Counted from the stretch's first letter, positions 11,334-26,300 are shown. The stretch is 64,000 nucleotides of DNA from Lineus longissimus (GCF_910592395.1 NC_088321.1:15252001-15316000); one strand, 5' to 3'. The notes: generated by a model not told the origin, from the sequence alone. Program-made: numbers and translations.

Positions 11334-14300
11334 GTGAGTTGTTTGTATACTTTAACAGGACTGTCACCTTTGTCTAGTAATGATCACAGTTCTACTTCCA
11401 ACAGTAACACCTTATCACCTTACTCTACTGGCATCGTGACGTAAATCCTATAGGCTATTGGATCTTTGCTGTATGGGATCGTTTACTTGCCCTGGCATAG
11501 ACACTCAGATACAAGCCACAACGAAGAGAGCGTCTTGGGCCAACTTACCAAATGCCAAAACACATTATTGATGATGATGACAGAGATGGTTATGATGAGG
11601 TTCACATCTGTCCAATCTATAGCATTCTCTGGAATGGATGCCTGAAAATAAACTGAAGTTTTAAGAGCAGGCCGTTCAGAGTCAAAACAAGCCTTTATCC
11701 AGGTGGAACATGAGCAAGGGGAGGAGACTGCCTCTGCCTCTGGTAACTGGTAGAGGACGAGGTTGTGGTGGATGACCAGTCATCATAGCTAGCCATTCCA
11801 TTTGAATTTGCTAAACCATGGCACTGCCATATCACACGTTCTCAGCTCATTTTGATTCAGGACTTGTCTGCTTGACTCCTTTGTATATGTAGACCAAGCC
11901 CTGCCTAGCATGCTAGGTTTTAAGGTAAAGGTAGGTAGATCTGAATGTTTGTGAATGGTATTTGATTTGAAACAACAACTCTGCCACCTATTTTTGCAAT
12001 ACCTTGCTAAAATCAAGGCGTTCATATGCATCACAACAACTGAGTGGCTTGTCTTGCATGTTTCGGGAATGATTTTATGTTCAATTCGGTCAGAAAGTGA
12101 AGATAAATAAGCTTCGTCTGCACGAAACGGGCACCTGCGCCACCATTTTGAAAAGCGCCCCCTTTCGGATATATGTGTAACAAATACTATTCCATTTTTC
12201 GTAAATACTGAATATTTTTACACTTTAGCTAAAAATTAACTTAATAATATTATTTTTTAATAATTTATTCTTCAACACACGAAATTTTTAAGGTTAGCAT
12301 AATGTTTAAAGTGAATTTACTGACTGGTTTGAGAGTGGCAGATTAACTTCCGTTGCCAAGAAAAACAACATGGCTGCTAAATTTCTATTTTGAGCAAATT
12401 TTCAACAAATGTTCATCGTTTTAGCGTCCAAAACGTCGTCGTTGTAACCGTTTGAGCCACTAAAACACAACAGACATCAAGCATGAGTAGCAAGCTAACA
12501 GTGAAACAGTCCAAGAAGGACAGGCCAAAGTCATCCGGTGCGTAGTTTTGACTTTTTTGGTCATGAGATTGATAAAATGCACAGAAAAATGTACTGCACA
12601 TCAATATCATGATTTGGCAGCTGTCAAAATCCACTGACACTGACAGTAATGACAATGCCAATGATTTGTGTTTGCTAAAAGTCTCGTGCAGTGTACTGTG
12701 TAGTGCGAAAGACAAGATCACAGACCAGGTGTCATCACCCATGCCATGCCCTTGATTGATAGGCTGGGGCAGTATGGCATAGTGGTGTCACTGGCTATGA
12801 TGCGTGGTGGCGCTGTCAGTTGTCACTTCCCTCTGTCACATCCCAGTTGTCAGCATGAGCTTTTTTATTGTTTGCCCCTTGATTTCCCTTCTCTTTCAGC
12901 CTTCATTGTACTCTTCACTTTCAGTATTGTCACTTTCAATCAATTTCAATTTAGGTATGACACTACCACTACAATAAATTTGCTATGGCCTATGCTTTGT
13001 AAAATTCAGCACTTTTAATTTCGTTCTGGTCAGTCCCAGATATAGATAGGAAGCAGTCAAGAAGATGCTAAAATCCCCCTCTTGAAGCTCTATCTACTCT
13101 TTGCCATCAGTTATTGATTCTACTTATATTTATGTTTATGTTTGCATTCTTTTTCTACCAAGTTCAGTTCTAATATTTGTCCCCAGATGGCACATCCATT
13201 CATGTCAAAATAATGGATTCCAACATTGCCATTGTTGACATTGGCAACCAGGTAAACACTTGCCCTGTTTTTGGTTAAATCATTCTGCACTAGAGGGCAG
13301 CCTGAACCATATAATCAATCAATCACTGTCATGGATAAATCATTGAACATTTGTTATGTCTGTCTAAGAATTTGTCTGAATCACTGAATCAATTTAACCC
13401 ATTGAGTCCAATGGGGCCTTCTGCAGAATTCAGTCTTCATTCAGCTTTCAGTCAAAATGTCTTTAGAGAGTTAAAGTTATTTAAAATTAATCTAGAAAGA
13501 CACTTATGCTTCGATAAGCTCTTATTCTCAAACAAAACCTAAGATTACCACCTGACGTAAAGAAAATCGAGTGGAGAACACTGTAAGACTTGTCAGTCTT
13601 AACAGCAAAATTGGTCAGCCACAAAAAAGTTTTGGAATAGAATGGAAAGAACAATAAAGACCTATATTAAAATAAGCCTTCGCCTTCAGTTGCTTTCTCT
13701 TAAAATTCAATTTACAAAATAATCAAACATTAAAATTGTAGAATATCAATAATTCTACAACTGGGTTGCCCGAAGGTAAAGAAGGCTCACTGGTAAAATT
13801 CAAGGCCCTCCCATTTTGCTACTTCAATTCAAAAGTTGCCCCTCACCTGTTGTCTATAGAAAGCACCCCGGAAGAGCGATATAAATCACTGCGATAATGA
13901 TTGCATGTGACAAAAATTTCTTCTCTGGTGCCTGCAAAAGAATTGGTGATTGCAGGCAATGATTTGAAAAATTTGGAGCTGTTTTTTCAGTAAAATCTGC
14001 CTGATCGTGCGGGTGGAAATATTCTAATAACTTATATCAACAAGGGATTTTTTCCCCATTCTTGAGCAGGCCTTTAGAAGTCAAAATTCATCACATTGAT
14101 GTTAATGGAATTTTATTCCAGGGGGCATATTTAAATCTAGTGGTGCATAAATTTGAAATTTTAAAAATAAGTGTTGTGTTAATATTTTTAAAAGAATTTT
14201 TCAAAAATATGATTGCGCTGTGGTTGGCCTGGTTTAACAAGGACGGATAACTCCTTTAGTTTTTCATCTAAAATGAAATGATATCTTCGCCAGACTGTGT

Positions 14301-17300
14301 GCCGATTTGAAATGTTTTGACTTGTCTCATGTTTCAAATGAGATTTCAAGATGAGTTGGTTCCATTTCTCAGTGTATTAAGAGATCAATGCAATGTTATG
14401 AGCGGCCAGCTTCGAATGGATTGGATATGGGATTTGGTCAAACCTCACCTACGATATGCTCTGTCAAATTTTGGTGTCAGATACTCGGATGTCAACTGAA
14501 ATTAAATTGAATTCGTATTGTGTGTGTATTGTGTGACTTGATCTATTTGAATTTAAGTATGTTTAAGCGTGTTAAACACTGTAATGAATAATGGTAGTTA
14601 AGCGTTTTTCTGCCGAATCGAATCGTATTCTGATGGAATTGAAGTTGTCGTCTCGCACTCCGTGGATTACGAACATCGGTTTCGGATTGTGGGATGACAA
14701 ATCGGCTTTCGTCATGTTTTCATTGGATATATTACTATCAAAATTTGTTCCAGGATAAAAATCAACATTTAGTTCCTATCACTGTAGTTTAATGGAAAAA
14801 GGTTAACTTAAAATTTTGATGGCGGAATCTTTAGTGATCGCTCAGTCTTTCGGGCTGTGTACTGAGTTGTAAGTTTCTTGACAATTTGTCGATTCGTTTA
14901 CTACAAGAGCTCTGTCTATCCGAGCCTTGTGTGTCAAGATGATACATGATTCAAAAACACTGACAATCTGGAAAACACTCAAAACTGAGTAACACTACTA
15001 TACGAATAGACACAACTTGTGAGTTTTCCACTGCCAGGACCTCCACCGCATTTAGGAGTGAATACCTAACGAGCAAACATGAGCACTCCGCAAGCAAAAT
15101 CGCCTCCAAAATCACCCGCGAAAAAGCCTGCCCAAGGAAAGGATGCAAAGAAAACTGTTTCTAAGCCGTCCAAGGATACTCTGACTGATTTGCCTAAGTC
15201 AGCGGGGTCTGCTAGAACGTCTAGTCGGAGTTCCCATTCGTCAATGACGACTGTGAAAAGTGTCGGGATGATGTTGGGGATAATGCGTAAGTACAGGGTC
15301 ACCAGATGTGCGGCCCAAAGTTTAGCTGGCAGTTTGTGAGTTTGTGTGTCCCTACCTTTGTTCCACCCTTGAAAGCTCCAACTCAGAGGGCCGGTCTGCT
15401 CAGGAGTCAGAAGTCTCCATCGAAATTTTGATGTGTCATAGCCCCTGGCCCTGTTTTGTGAAAATGGCCCTCCCAACTTCAGTTTAGAGCTTGATTAGCA
15501 ATGGTAAAGACGAGATTGTTTGTCTCTCATAACAGCAATGATAATTGCAGGTCACACGCAATTTAAATCACTGGTAGCAAGGCACACCTTCACCATGGCA
15601 GTAGTCGCTATGCTTCTATTCTTTAAAATATTCAAGAGAGTTGATGTATTCGGGACCAATGTTTTCATCGGTGATGCAACCAGTAGTTTCTTTCTCTGCA
15701 GCTCAGTATGCAACTGCTTCATTAATTATTCGAGTTATGCTAATTATGCAACGAAAACAATTTGTTGATTTGTACAGAGGTACAAGTATGTAACCTGTTC
15801 ATGCCTATGGATGTTGTCTTGAAACGATGAAGGCTCAGTACCATAAAAAGGTGACAAGAGTCTGGGATATTTCTCATTTCTGTGTGAATTGAAAAGAAAT
15901 TGGAAACTATTCCCGGTGTTATGATAAATTTTTGGAAACCCTTTTTTTGCTCTGGGTAGTTCAATTTCAACTTTCGAATATTCTGCTATTGATATCCAAT
16001 GTTGTTCAAGAACTTCTGTTCATATTTCCTGTGGAGCTAATTAACTGGTCCATTAAATTCAGGTGTTAATGAGTTAATTAATGCAGACAGGGCCTGGAAA
16101 ATGCGATTGTTTTTGCGGACATCAAATCAAAAGTCGTTAGAAATCTTCATGAGTTGAGCACCACGATCCATCACCAAATTTGTCACACCTCACAGGTGTA
16201 AGTGAATTTTTAGCCAAATTACTTTGTTTATTTTTGCTTACTTCTCTTCAACTTTGATTATTGTCCTTTTGTGAATTAAAGCTCCGGATATCAACTTTGG
16301 AACCCAGAAACTGCCCTGTGAAAAAAGTTTGCTTTTCATGAACAAATGAAAGGTCTTATCATTCTGATTCACTGGGAGTGTGTGAAATTTAACGGACTAA
16401 ATACAGAGACGATATTTGGAAGATACTCCTGGAAATAATGACAATGGATAAGCAAAAATCTGTCGCCCCAGGTCAAGGTCGGAGAAGATCCAGTGTCGCA
16501 AAAGGATCGCCAACAGATGAAAAATCGCAAGGAACCATTACTGTGAGACGGCGAGGGTCCAGAGTCAATTTGCCGCCCGATGAATTACCTAATCTTGCAC
16601 GGAGGAAGTCTAGGTCAGATCTTGCAAGAAAGGGCAGACGGTCGCCGAAGCGCTCTGGATCGGGAAAATCAAGAAAGTCTCAATCGCCGGGCAAGTCGGA
16701 TGTGGAAAATTTTGATGAGGAGGTGATTGAGATTACTGACGCGATGGATTTTTTGGAGGCGAGGCGTCGCAGTTTGATGAATGATGGCGTGTCGGCGCCA
16801 ATTATGGGCACCAGCATTAACGGATGGAATTCGCACCCGTACGGCGTTCATTTTCAAGATGGCGCTGATTTGCCTGCAACTGCGCCTGATTCACCAAGTA
16901 AACGCGACGGGAAACAATCGCGCGGACGGAAATCTGGTGGGAAAAATTCCCATAATTGGTCGGGAGGGAGACGATCGAAGCTGATTAGTCCAAGTAAGTG
17001 TTTGTGGCGGTCTGTGTGTCCGGCACGGATGTGAAGAGGAGAGATCGTGTCTCAGCACTTTCTAGAACTTTGAATTTTTGAAATCGGACCAGAATTGCAC
17101 TTGTTAGAGGGTTTGGTTTGTTGGCCGACTGACACCTCTTCCACAGGGAGAGGAGTCATCTCACCCTACTGTCCACATGGCCGGGGTCTCAGGTTGCTTG
17201 GCAAGGGAGCCTCATAACCTTGTGGTTAACTGCTGGCTACCACACCATAGGGCCAGGGCCATGCTGAATGTGATGAAGCTTCTACGACAGTTGATATCAG

Positions 17301-20300
17301 ACTGTAAACCCAAACTTGAACTTTTGAAACTTCATGTTGTCCCCCAATTGGCAGAAAGAACAACTAGTTCAAAAACAACTTTCAGCATATTTTATACCAC
17401 GTGTTTGAAGTTTCGCCAATCGTTCAAAGGTCTTACTATAGTTCTTCTTGCTATGATATATCTTTCATTCATGATACCCGAGGGTGAGATCTTTGATCTC
17501 AATCATTTATTCAATGCCCGATTGAAATATTTTGAAAGTTTCTTTTGAGATTTTCAGAGATGTTTTTGTTCACTTCAAGGCGAGGCCTACTTATGAGTTG
17601 TCTGGCTGTTAGATGGCAACAAGCACAGAGTGAGGTCTATGCATGACAGCAATGATATAGTGCTTGTAACATCTCAATTTCATTTGGACTAGGAGGTTTA
17701 GTGTGTCGTAATTTCTATCTCTATTTTGCCGGCTATGGTGAATTTTGGGTCCGTATCCTTCCACTTTCCATCTTGAGTACATGTGGAGAAGTTTCCAATG
17801 CTCATGTTTTTCAAGTCTGGTCAATTTCTGGGGAAAAATCATTCAAATTTGTGACTTAGCGTGTCTTTTTGTTTCCATATCTCAACAAAACCTCCGTCCC
17901 TACTAATGGGAATATAACAGGAGTCAGCGTCTCATCTGCTTCAGTTAAAGTCTCACGTTGTGGTACGAATCAGAGACCTCTCACTCTTAACTGTTAACTG
18001 AGAGTTGGAGACACTAGTGTTGAGGTGAAAGGGTGGATGTAATCCTGGGTGCCGACAAATGGTACCCAGGTTCGAGATCGACTGGACAATAAGCACCCTG
18101 GGTGCCATTACACTAGACAAACAGCACCCAGCTTCTTTTTGCCTGGCTTACGGATCTTAGGGACGAGGACGTTTCTTGCAATCTCGTTTTATCTCGCGCC
18201 GTGGTAGAGATTACAAGAAACGTCGTCCCTAAGATCTGTAAGCCAGGCAAAAAGAAGCTGGGTGCTGTTTGTCTAGTGTAATGGCACCCAGGGTGCTTAT
18301 TGTCCAGTCAATCTCGAACCTGGGTACCATTTGTCGGCACCCAGGACGACATCCACCCTTTCAGCGACACTAGTCCACGGCTTGGGCATGAAAATGGTAT
18401 CAATCAGTATTCTGGATTTCATGTAATACGGTACTTGATCTTTGTTTTGGTATAAATATTTAGCTATATGGCGCTGCACACCATCGTCAAAGAAACTCGG
18501 CTAGAAATTTATGGTCTTATGTTATTGTGGATTAAATCCCGTGGGGATTTGAAATGGATTACTGTCAAATAGATTAATATGGTCTGGTGTCATGACTGTG
18601 GCAATATTGTTATCATGATTAGCTCTTTGAATATTGATTGAGTGTGCTTACAGTACTGTAGTTTCACAAATCTAAGACCACTTAACTGATTACTACGAAA
18701 TCGACACAAGACTAAGCTGAATCATGACAATCGACAAAGCGATGTCACTAACCCACCGTCTTACAAATTGAACATGTTTAGTGGCATCAAATAACCTAGG
18801 CATATTTTGGGGGCAAACAAGAAACGATTCAAAATCGGTCTTATAGCAGTGAAACTAGAGTACACCATAGAGAAGCTTACATTCTGGAAGTATTCGAGGG
18901 ATATCGATTCTCTGATATGAAGTCTTGAAACCATTTTTTCTCCCTGAAAATGACCAAATGAAAAAAAGTAGCAGTTGGAAATACATATGACTCTTTGTGC
19001 TTTAGAATATTCATGGGAAAACTTGTTCATTTGGATGTCAAAATGTTTTCTAACGGATTATATATGTGTGTCAAGGGATTATAGTACGGGTTGATTTGTG
19101 ACTTTCAAATCCATTTGATATTAGTAATTCTTTTGCCGGGAAGTGTGATTTTTACTTCATAACATTGGAATTTTGTGGATGTCAGACTTACTTGCTTGGA
19201 TTTGTCAAGAAATAGTAAAAAATTGTTGCCATGTCTGAGAAGAAAATTGAAAGACGTTTGAGTCGTGGTGCTCTGAGGGGAAAAGGTAAGCGATCTGGGC
19301 AAGATCTAATATAGAGTAGTCTTTATATGGTCTGATTTGGAAGATGACGACTGTTCAGTCTCTCCTGATTGGTTTGAAAATATCATCAGTAACTCAAGAT
19401 AGGATGTAAAAATGTAACTGCCTTCATGTTTACTCTGGAGGCCTTATGGATACGACTGTTGTCATAGCTTGTCGATAAATTCAAACTGATTTGATCTTTT
19501 CCCGATCATTATATCGGTAGAGTCTTGCACTGGCGATGGTTACTTTGGCAACAGTGTTGTGCGGTTGGTGCTGATAATTATGGCATGTCTCGCATGATCT
19601 TTATTTCCCTGGTATTAATGTGTTATTTGTATACCAGTCCATTATCATAAAATTATCATGAATCCTAAGTTCTTTCTCCAGAAAGTCGATACGATAACGA
19701 GTAATTATGGCAAAGTGAAAGCTCGCATACTCGGGCAATTGTCATAGAAGTCTCGCAGCTTGAGAGCAGGGCTTTCAGAGATATAATTGGCCATGAAAAC
19801 ACCAATAGAAATGTTCCATTCATTGAATTATACACGATGTCTTGATTTATCGGTTTATGGCATATTTTGGTGAAAAGGGGCCTACATGTCAGATGATATA
19901 TCATGTTCGTCACATTGGATATTGTCAGCAGTGTACGGTAAAACACAACTGATATCATCTATATCCCGGAGAGTGTCCTCGCTTCGGAGGCTCCAAAGGG
20001 GAATCTTTTGCCCGGTGATACCGCCATACAAAGGTATCTGACTCCTCGCACAGCTTTGTCTCAGTGTCCTTGAGCATGACACTTAACCCTTCATTGCTTA
20101 TCACCTTTCCATTTGGTCATACATAAACAAGTCTCATGAATGGACCTGGCCTTTAAACTCTGTATTGACCATGCCACAGAGGGGTTCACAACCTGATGAT
20201 ATTCACACTTAGTTGTTTTATGACAGCTCTTAGAAATGGAAAGCGCTCCCTTTGGGAGCCTCGTTGTGTGTGAACAATTATGATGTTAAGCCAGTGAGTG

Positions 20301-23300
20301 CAAACATTATCCGATCAGTGGTATATCAGTGGTCACCTAGGGTAGCTGACTTCAGGCCTGATATTCTGTGGATATTTTCTCGGCTTCAGGTTCGGAATTG
20401 AGAAATAGCATCTTCGAGAAATTTTGTAGTCCTCTGGCTCTGTGTGAAATTTATCGCAAATTTTGTGGTTTTCTGTGTGAAATCAAATTGTGTTCTGGCA
20501 ATCACAAACTTTGTAAGTTCTCTTTATGGAATTTATCTTTCATTCAATCAGATTGTGTTCCGATAATTGCTAGGTGCTAAGCAGGATATTCTGTCAAAAA
20601 ATTCTGAGGGTGGTGTTCGGGAAATGTTTGATTTTGGTCCTTTTTCTGCTGTCGTGTTGATTCTGAGTTATCAAAGAAGTATTGTAGCCTATCTCTGGGG
20701 TGGTTGGAAAGAAGTCAACGGAACCTCTCGTGTATGGAATTATATCCTTCAGGGCGTGGGCCCATCATTCTGTTCTTCAGGCCAGGGCCTATCATTGGAC
20801 CTCTCGTGTACGGAATTCTATCCTTCAGGGCGTGGGCCCATCATTCTGTTCTTCGGGCCAGGGCCTATCATTGGACCTCTCGTGTACGGATTTCTATCCT
20901 TCAGGGTGTGGGCCCATCATTCTGTTCTTCGGGCCAGGGCCTATCATTGGACCTCTCGTGTACGGAATTCTATCCTTCAGGGCGTGGGCCCATCATTCTG
21001 TTCTTCGGGCCAGGGCCTATCATTGGACCTCTCGTGTACGGAATTCTATCCTTCAGGGCGTGGGCCCATCATTCTGTTCTTCGGGCCAGGGCCTATCATT
21101 GGACCTCTCGTGTACGGAATTCTATCCTTCAGGGTGTGGGCCCATCATTCTGTTCTTCGGGCCAGGGCCTATCATTGGACCTCTCGTGTACGGAATTCTA
21201 TCCTTCACTCAGGTTGTGGGCCAATCATTCTGTTCTTCGGGCCATTGGACCTCTTATGTATGTTCTATCCTTCGGGCCTGGGCCTATCATACCCTCAAAA
21301 ACAGTCAGACGTATTGTGTACCCTGACAACTGACTGACATCCTTCAAGTCAAACCAAATATCGTCATCAAACAAAACCTGAAGATGATTCGTATGGTCTT
21401 CTATCTCACAGTGAAAAACAGTGAAAGGATCTGGTGGATGACCGTGTATTCCTCTTTTAAAGAGCAATTAGTAAGCCATTGTTGAGCTTAAATTGGAATG
21501 TTTGAAGGACCTGAATCTGTCAAATAAGGCACTCTCAATAGTCAACATTAACCTATTGATTTCTTGATTGGTTTTGGAAGTGATTTGAGGCTCATGAAGG
21601 GCACATATTTCATAAAAGAACCTTACCTTGGAGTTGGATACAGGTTTTTTTTCTTGTTTGAGCTTGATCTGCAGAAAGATTGGTCGGGGAAATCTGTTCT
21701 GAATTCCGAAGGTTTCGGGTGGTGTTAACGCATGCTATACTTGGAGTGCTGTCTTGTCCTATTGCTAGCCTAAGCTATATTTTCAGCGCTGATTAATGTC
21801 TGTCCTGAGAAGAACACTTTCTTTGCCAGATTTGGACAAAGACTGATCAAGCATGCGCCATTTGAAACGAAATACTGACAGATTTTCCAAACCGTTCTGA
21901 GGTTTGTTTTGTGAGCAGGACCATATTTCAAATCGACTATTGTCATCTTGTCATGAAGCCCCGTTCAGATGTGGCCAATATTTATTGCCTTGGTCATATT
22001 TTCTGGTTGTGGTCGGCTTCTCCTGCTCACAAATCTCGTTTATGTCCAGGAATTGAGACAAAATGGCTGAAAAAGCTAGGCCCGAGCGCAAGGCTAGTCG
22101 TCTCGGTCACGGGTCGTCATTCAGCATGGGGCGGGAGTCATCCGGTGGGACGTCAAGGATGAGGAAGGATTCGTCAGTCAGTAAGTTAACGTCGTCACCT
22201 CTATCAAGGAAAGCACTTGTCAGTCCCGCAGATGTCCTTTATAGAGAGGTTCTTCTGTATATCCTCTACTTATGATATCTTTAACTATGGGTTATGCCTT
22301 TTGTTTGCTTTGGTGGTCATTTCCCCGAGAATAATTGCTATTTTGGCAGATTTGTGATGATGGAAACAATACATCTACCTTGTAGTATTCTTATATGACA
22401 AACCCAGGGGCCATTTGACGATATCTTACAAAATACCATTTTGATTGAAAGCTTTTTGTAATCCTGTTGTGTCTAAAAGTTGAATGTATTTTCGTCAAGA
22501 GTTACAGTTCAAACAAATTCCACAACGTTTTAATTTCATTTTCTTGTTCTTTACAGACAAATTGAAGTGCATTAAGGAGTGAACAGTACATGCTTCGTTA
22601 AAAACCTTTTCCTTTAGGCAGTCTACAAAATATTGATATTTGCATTCTTATCTTTTCAGACAAATTCAAAGGGAAGAAACGCGATGGCACCCCGGACAAG
22701 AACGCCTCACCAAACCCATCCCAGGACCTACTCGATGAGAACCTCAACCAGTCCAAGAATGTCCTCTATGACGAAGAAATCGAGAAACTTGCCATCAAAG
22801 AAGAAGACCTCGTTAAAGTCCGGGAACCCAAGCCGCCGAGGTCCGGGCGGTCACCGGTCACAAATTTGGTGACAGTCAGGAAAATGAAACCGGCTTCTGA
22901 ATGGGACTTGCCAAAACCTAAGACGTAAGTTGCCTGATCAGTCGAGGGATCAGTGTACCTGTATCTGACCTACCCGGCTCCTGCCTGAATTCTCCCAGGG
23001 ATCTTGATCTCATCGTGAATTCCTTTACCTTTCAGTGTCAAGGTCCTAAGGCAAGCACCTCCAGATGCACCAGTCAAACCTATCGACATCAGCGGTGCAG
23101 CTGGCCCACGCTTCGACATGGACGGCAACATCATACCGCACAGCATTCTGGGTAGCGTCGACGACTACAAGAAACGTGCAGTCAAAGACGGCGTGCAACA
23201 GGACATCACGTTACCCGAGGGTTACGAGGCAGAGTCGAAACAACCGACGGTGAAATATGAGCGAAAACGGAAGTTCCCACCGAGTTATATGACGGGGATT

Positions 23301-26300
23301 CAGTTTGATGAGAGTAACGCGTTGAAGAACTGGCAGGCAAAGATGTTGGAGAGAAAGAAACAGCAAGGGCATATCTCAAGTAAGAAAAACTAACTTGACC
23401 GTAAAATTTTCACCCCCGCAATTTTTGCGATTCTCAGAAAGCCTGCAGACAGGATTGGAACCTGCAGACATGATATTATTACATCATCAGAGTAGCTTGG
23501 TCACTGCGGCAACAAACCGTTGTGTCTACGTCACCGTGCAAGGACACGTCTCCATTCTCTGAAGTCTTGGGCAGCTGTGCTCATTTACATCTCTCCCTAT
23601 ATACCTCCTGACGCGGCTTCTCAAGTCACTGTGTTCGTCCATCCTGTCCTGCGTCTTCCTTGACGTTGTTTTCCTGTGACTATCTCTGGCCTTTAGTCCA
23701 TCAGCACATGGGGTAGGTGCATCTGGTCCATGCGGGCCACATGCATGTACGATCGGAGGCCGGCCCCTTTTCAGTAAGAGTAGTACAGATCGATGGAGAC
23801 ACGTGTCGAAGAGACTTGGCCTTTGAACTTCAGAAATGTTTACACAGATGAAGTTATGATACATATTCCGTTTCACATCACAGTTATAGTTTAAAGTTGA
23901 ATAACAATATTAGTCAAAATAACATGTTCTTGCCTTTTTCCTTTGTGTTTCTTGATGTTGTCGAAGTTTATTTCATGTCAAGTAATGTTATTTTATTCAA
24001 GATTTCCTCAACATTTTTCACTGAAGTTTCCCAACATTCAATTTACAAATTGAAATGACCTTCACCCTCATTTGACCTTCACCTTTGCACATGACCTTCA
24101 CCTTTCAGAACTCCTCCAAAAGCCTGCTGAGACTCTGGTAATGAACCGCGTTGATGGCTTCCGTAAAATCCAGGAGGAGCGGTACCTGATCGACCGAACA
24201 ATCCCATTGGTTGATTACGGAAAGGGATGTAAGTGCATTGTGGGAACTACTTTTTGATGTGACCTTGATATATCAAGTGACCTTGTCTGACCTTGATGTG
24301 TCAAGGGCAAGAGAATTCTTATTCATCTCACAGCATATAAGTATATGTTTTGTGGCATTGCAACTTGCAGCATGACATGATGTGTCTTTTGTCGTTGCTT
24401 TTGTTCAATATTTGTTCATTTTTCAAATGTTCAATTTTCTGCACTACATGTATATGTACACTGTAATTTGTACAACTCTTCAAGTTAATTTTGGAAGTCA
24501 ATTAATTTTTTATAGGAGGGGGTTCTTATTCACTTTAACATACTTTCATGATTTCTGAAATCAATTGGCCATTTATTATTTTCGTTTTTTTTGTGAAATT
24601 TTCAGATCGTGTTGGCAGTGAGTTTTGGAAACAGAAAGAGAGGATCGGCGATGACCTCACTGGGATACAGTAAGTTGATGAAATGGATGAAGACCTTGGG
24701 GGAAGCACTTAACTGTGAATGTTTCTATGTTGTAGTACTTTGAATTTACATTCTCGCTCATTCTGTAAGTTACAAAATGCAAACCTATCTTGCAATGCTT
24801 TTCCCTTTAGTTTATTGACCATGTGGGTTCACGTACTTCCTATTTTTAGCACAACCCTGACCCAAACGGAAGCCGGCTTCCCACCACCGATCGAACACAT
24901 TGATGTCCCGAAATACGTCAAGGAAGAAAAAGGCATCGATTTCGAGAAGCCGTCAACGCCGAATTATCCGTGGGACAAGGCTAAGTCATGGCGGAATTCT
25001 GAATTTTTGAAACAGAGAGTGAATCAGTTGAGGCCATACATGAACGAATTGGACCCTTTTAAACCTGTAAGTTTATTATTTGAACAAGTCTTAAACCGTG
25101 CAGGGATCATAAGCTTACTGTCTGTAGTGTGCATCTTTAAAGGGAGGCAGTTGAACTGGAGAAGTTGGAATCCCAACCAAGACGGAAGTTGAATTGGCAC
25201 AAAAATGGTTTGTTTTAGCAACAACTCAGTGACAACAATTTGACAACCTCCTTATCTTTTTTTCTGCCAGATTATGGATGACCTTGAAGTGATTGGGACA
25301 AACAACCCTTATGCTGAAGAGAACAAGGAGAATGACCCTCATCCAGAAATCGAGTCGGACAGGGGCTTGACGGAGATTGGAGATGAGGAAAATGAGTAAG
25401 TTTTATTTCATCCTTGAAACTCACAGATGCTGTCCCGAGTTGAGAGGTGTCTAAGTTACAGAGGAGAAATAAAAGTGAGAAAGTTTGACCCAACTGGTTA
25501 AGGGGCATTCTTTGTACCAATTGGCAACTTGAGTCAATTAGAAAGATAATCAAAATGACTTTCTGTTGTTTCCCGTTTCAGAGACCCCCTAAAAGACTAT
25601 CCAGACGTCTACCCAACGCCGGTCTTCGGCCCCTCAATCCAGTTTGCTGGACAAGCGGCACGCTGGACCGGCGACTCACACAGTTTCGCGGGAGAATTGG
25701 GAATCGAGGCTCGAGTCACCTTCGAGGCATTTGCCGACAAACGCGTCACGTCATTCCTCGAAATCGTCAACGACGGGACGACGGCGATGTATTACGATTG
25801 GCAGAAGATTCCGAAGAGTAATCCGTTTGACGTCCCGAACCCTAAGGCGCAGAGGTTTTACTTCAACACTAGCAGTGGTAGGTTGAGAATTTCATTGATT
25901 TTTGAGAGTGTGTAGGCCTACTTTTCGAGAAGAGGCAGCAGAGCTCATGAACTTGCACGAATTTCTATACTTCAGTAGGACAGACAGAGCTGTCTGGTCT
26001 AAGCAGGCCTTGGTCTAAGCAATAAGGCGGTACTGGTGGTATCTGTTCTTACATCGAGGCCGTTTCCTGGAGCTTAAGTTCTGCCCCAGACCATCTGGTT
26101 TCGCCCCACATGTTAGCTCCGTCCTCCAGCCTGAATTTTGAGTACGATCCTCCCTATTCAGAGTCACTGGTTGACTATTTGATTAATTTCATTCTCTCTC
26201 ACTAGGTGTCATTCTACCCGGAGACGCCATGCGATTCCCCTTCATCTTCAAATCGCCAAATGCGGGCGTCTTCACCGAGCAATGGAAATTCATGACCAAA

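Noticed and set aside
14819-14868. Another ATG-to-donor segment among the MYCBPAP first exons
   Set aside because: It ends in phase 2 (50 nt), which cannot join the common exon in frame, unlike the six accepted exons.
18297-18479. Antisense 60-codon frame
   Set aside because: Starts in unique DNA but ends inside the fold-back element; no sign of coding.
20567-21337. Three overlapping + strand frames of about 210-256 codons
   Set aside because: They are the 76-bp minisatellite read in three frames; peptides are identical and merely rotated, with no unique coding sequence.
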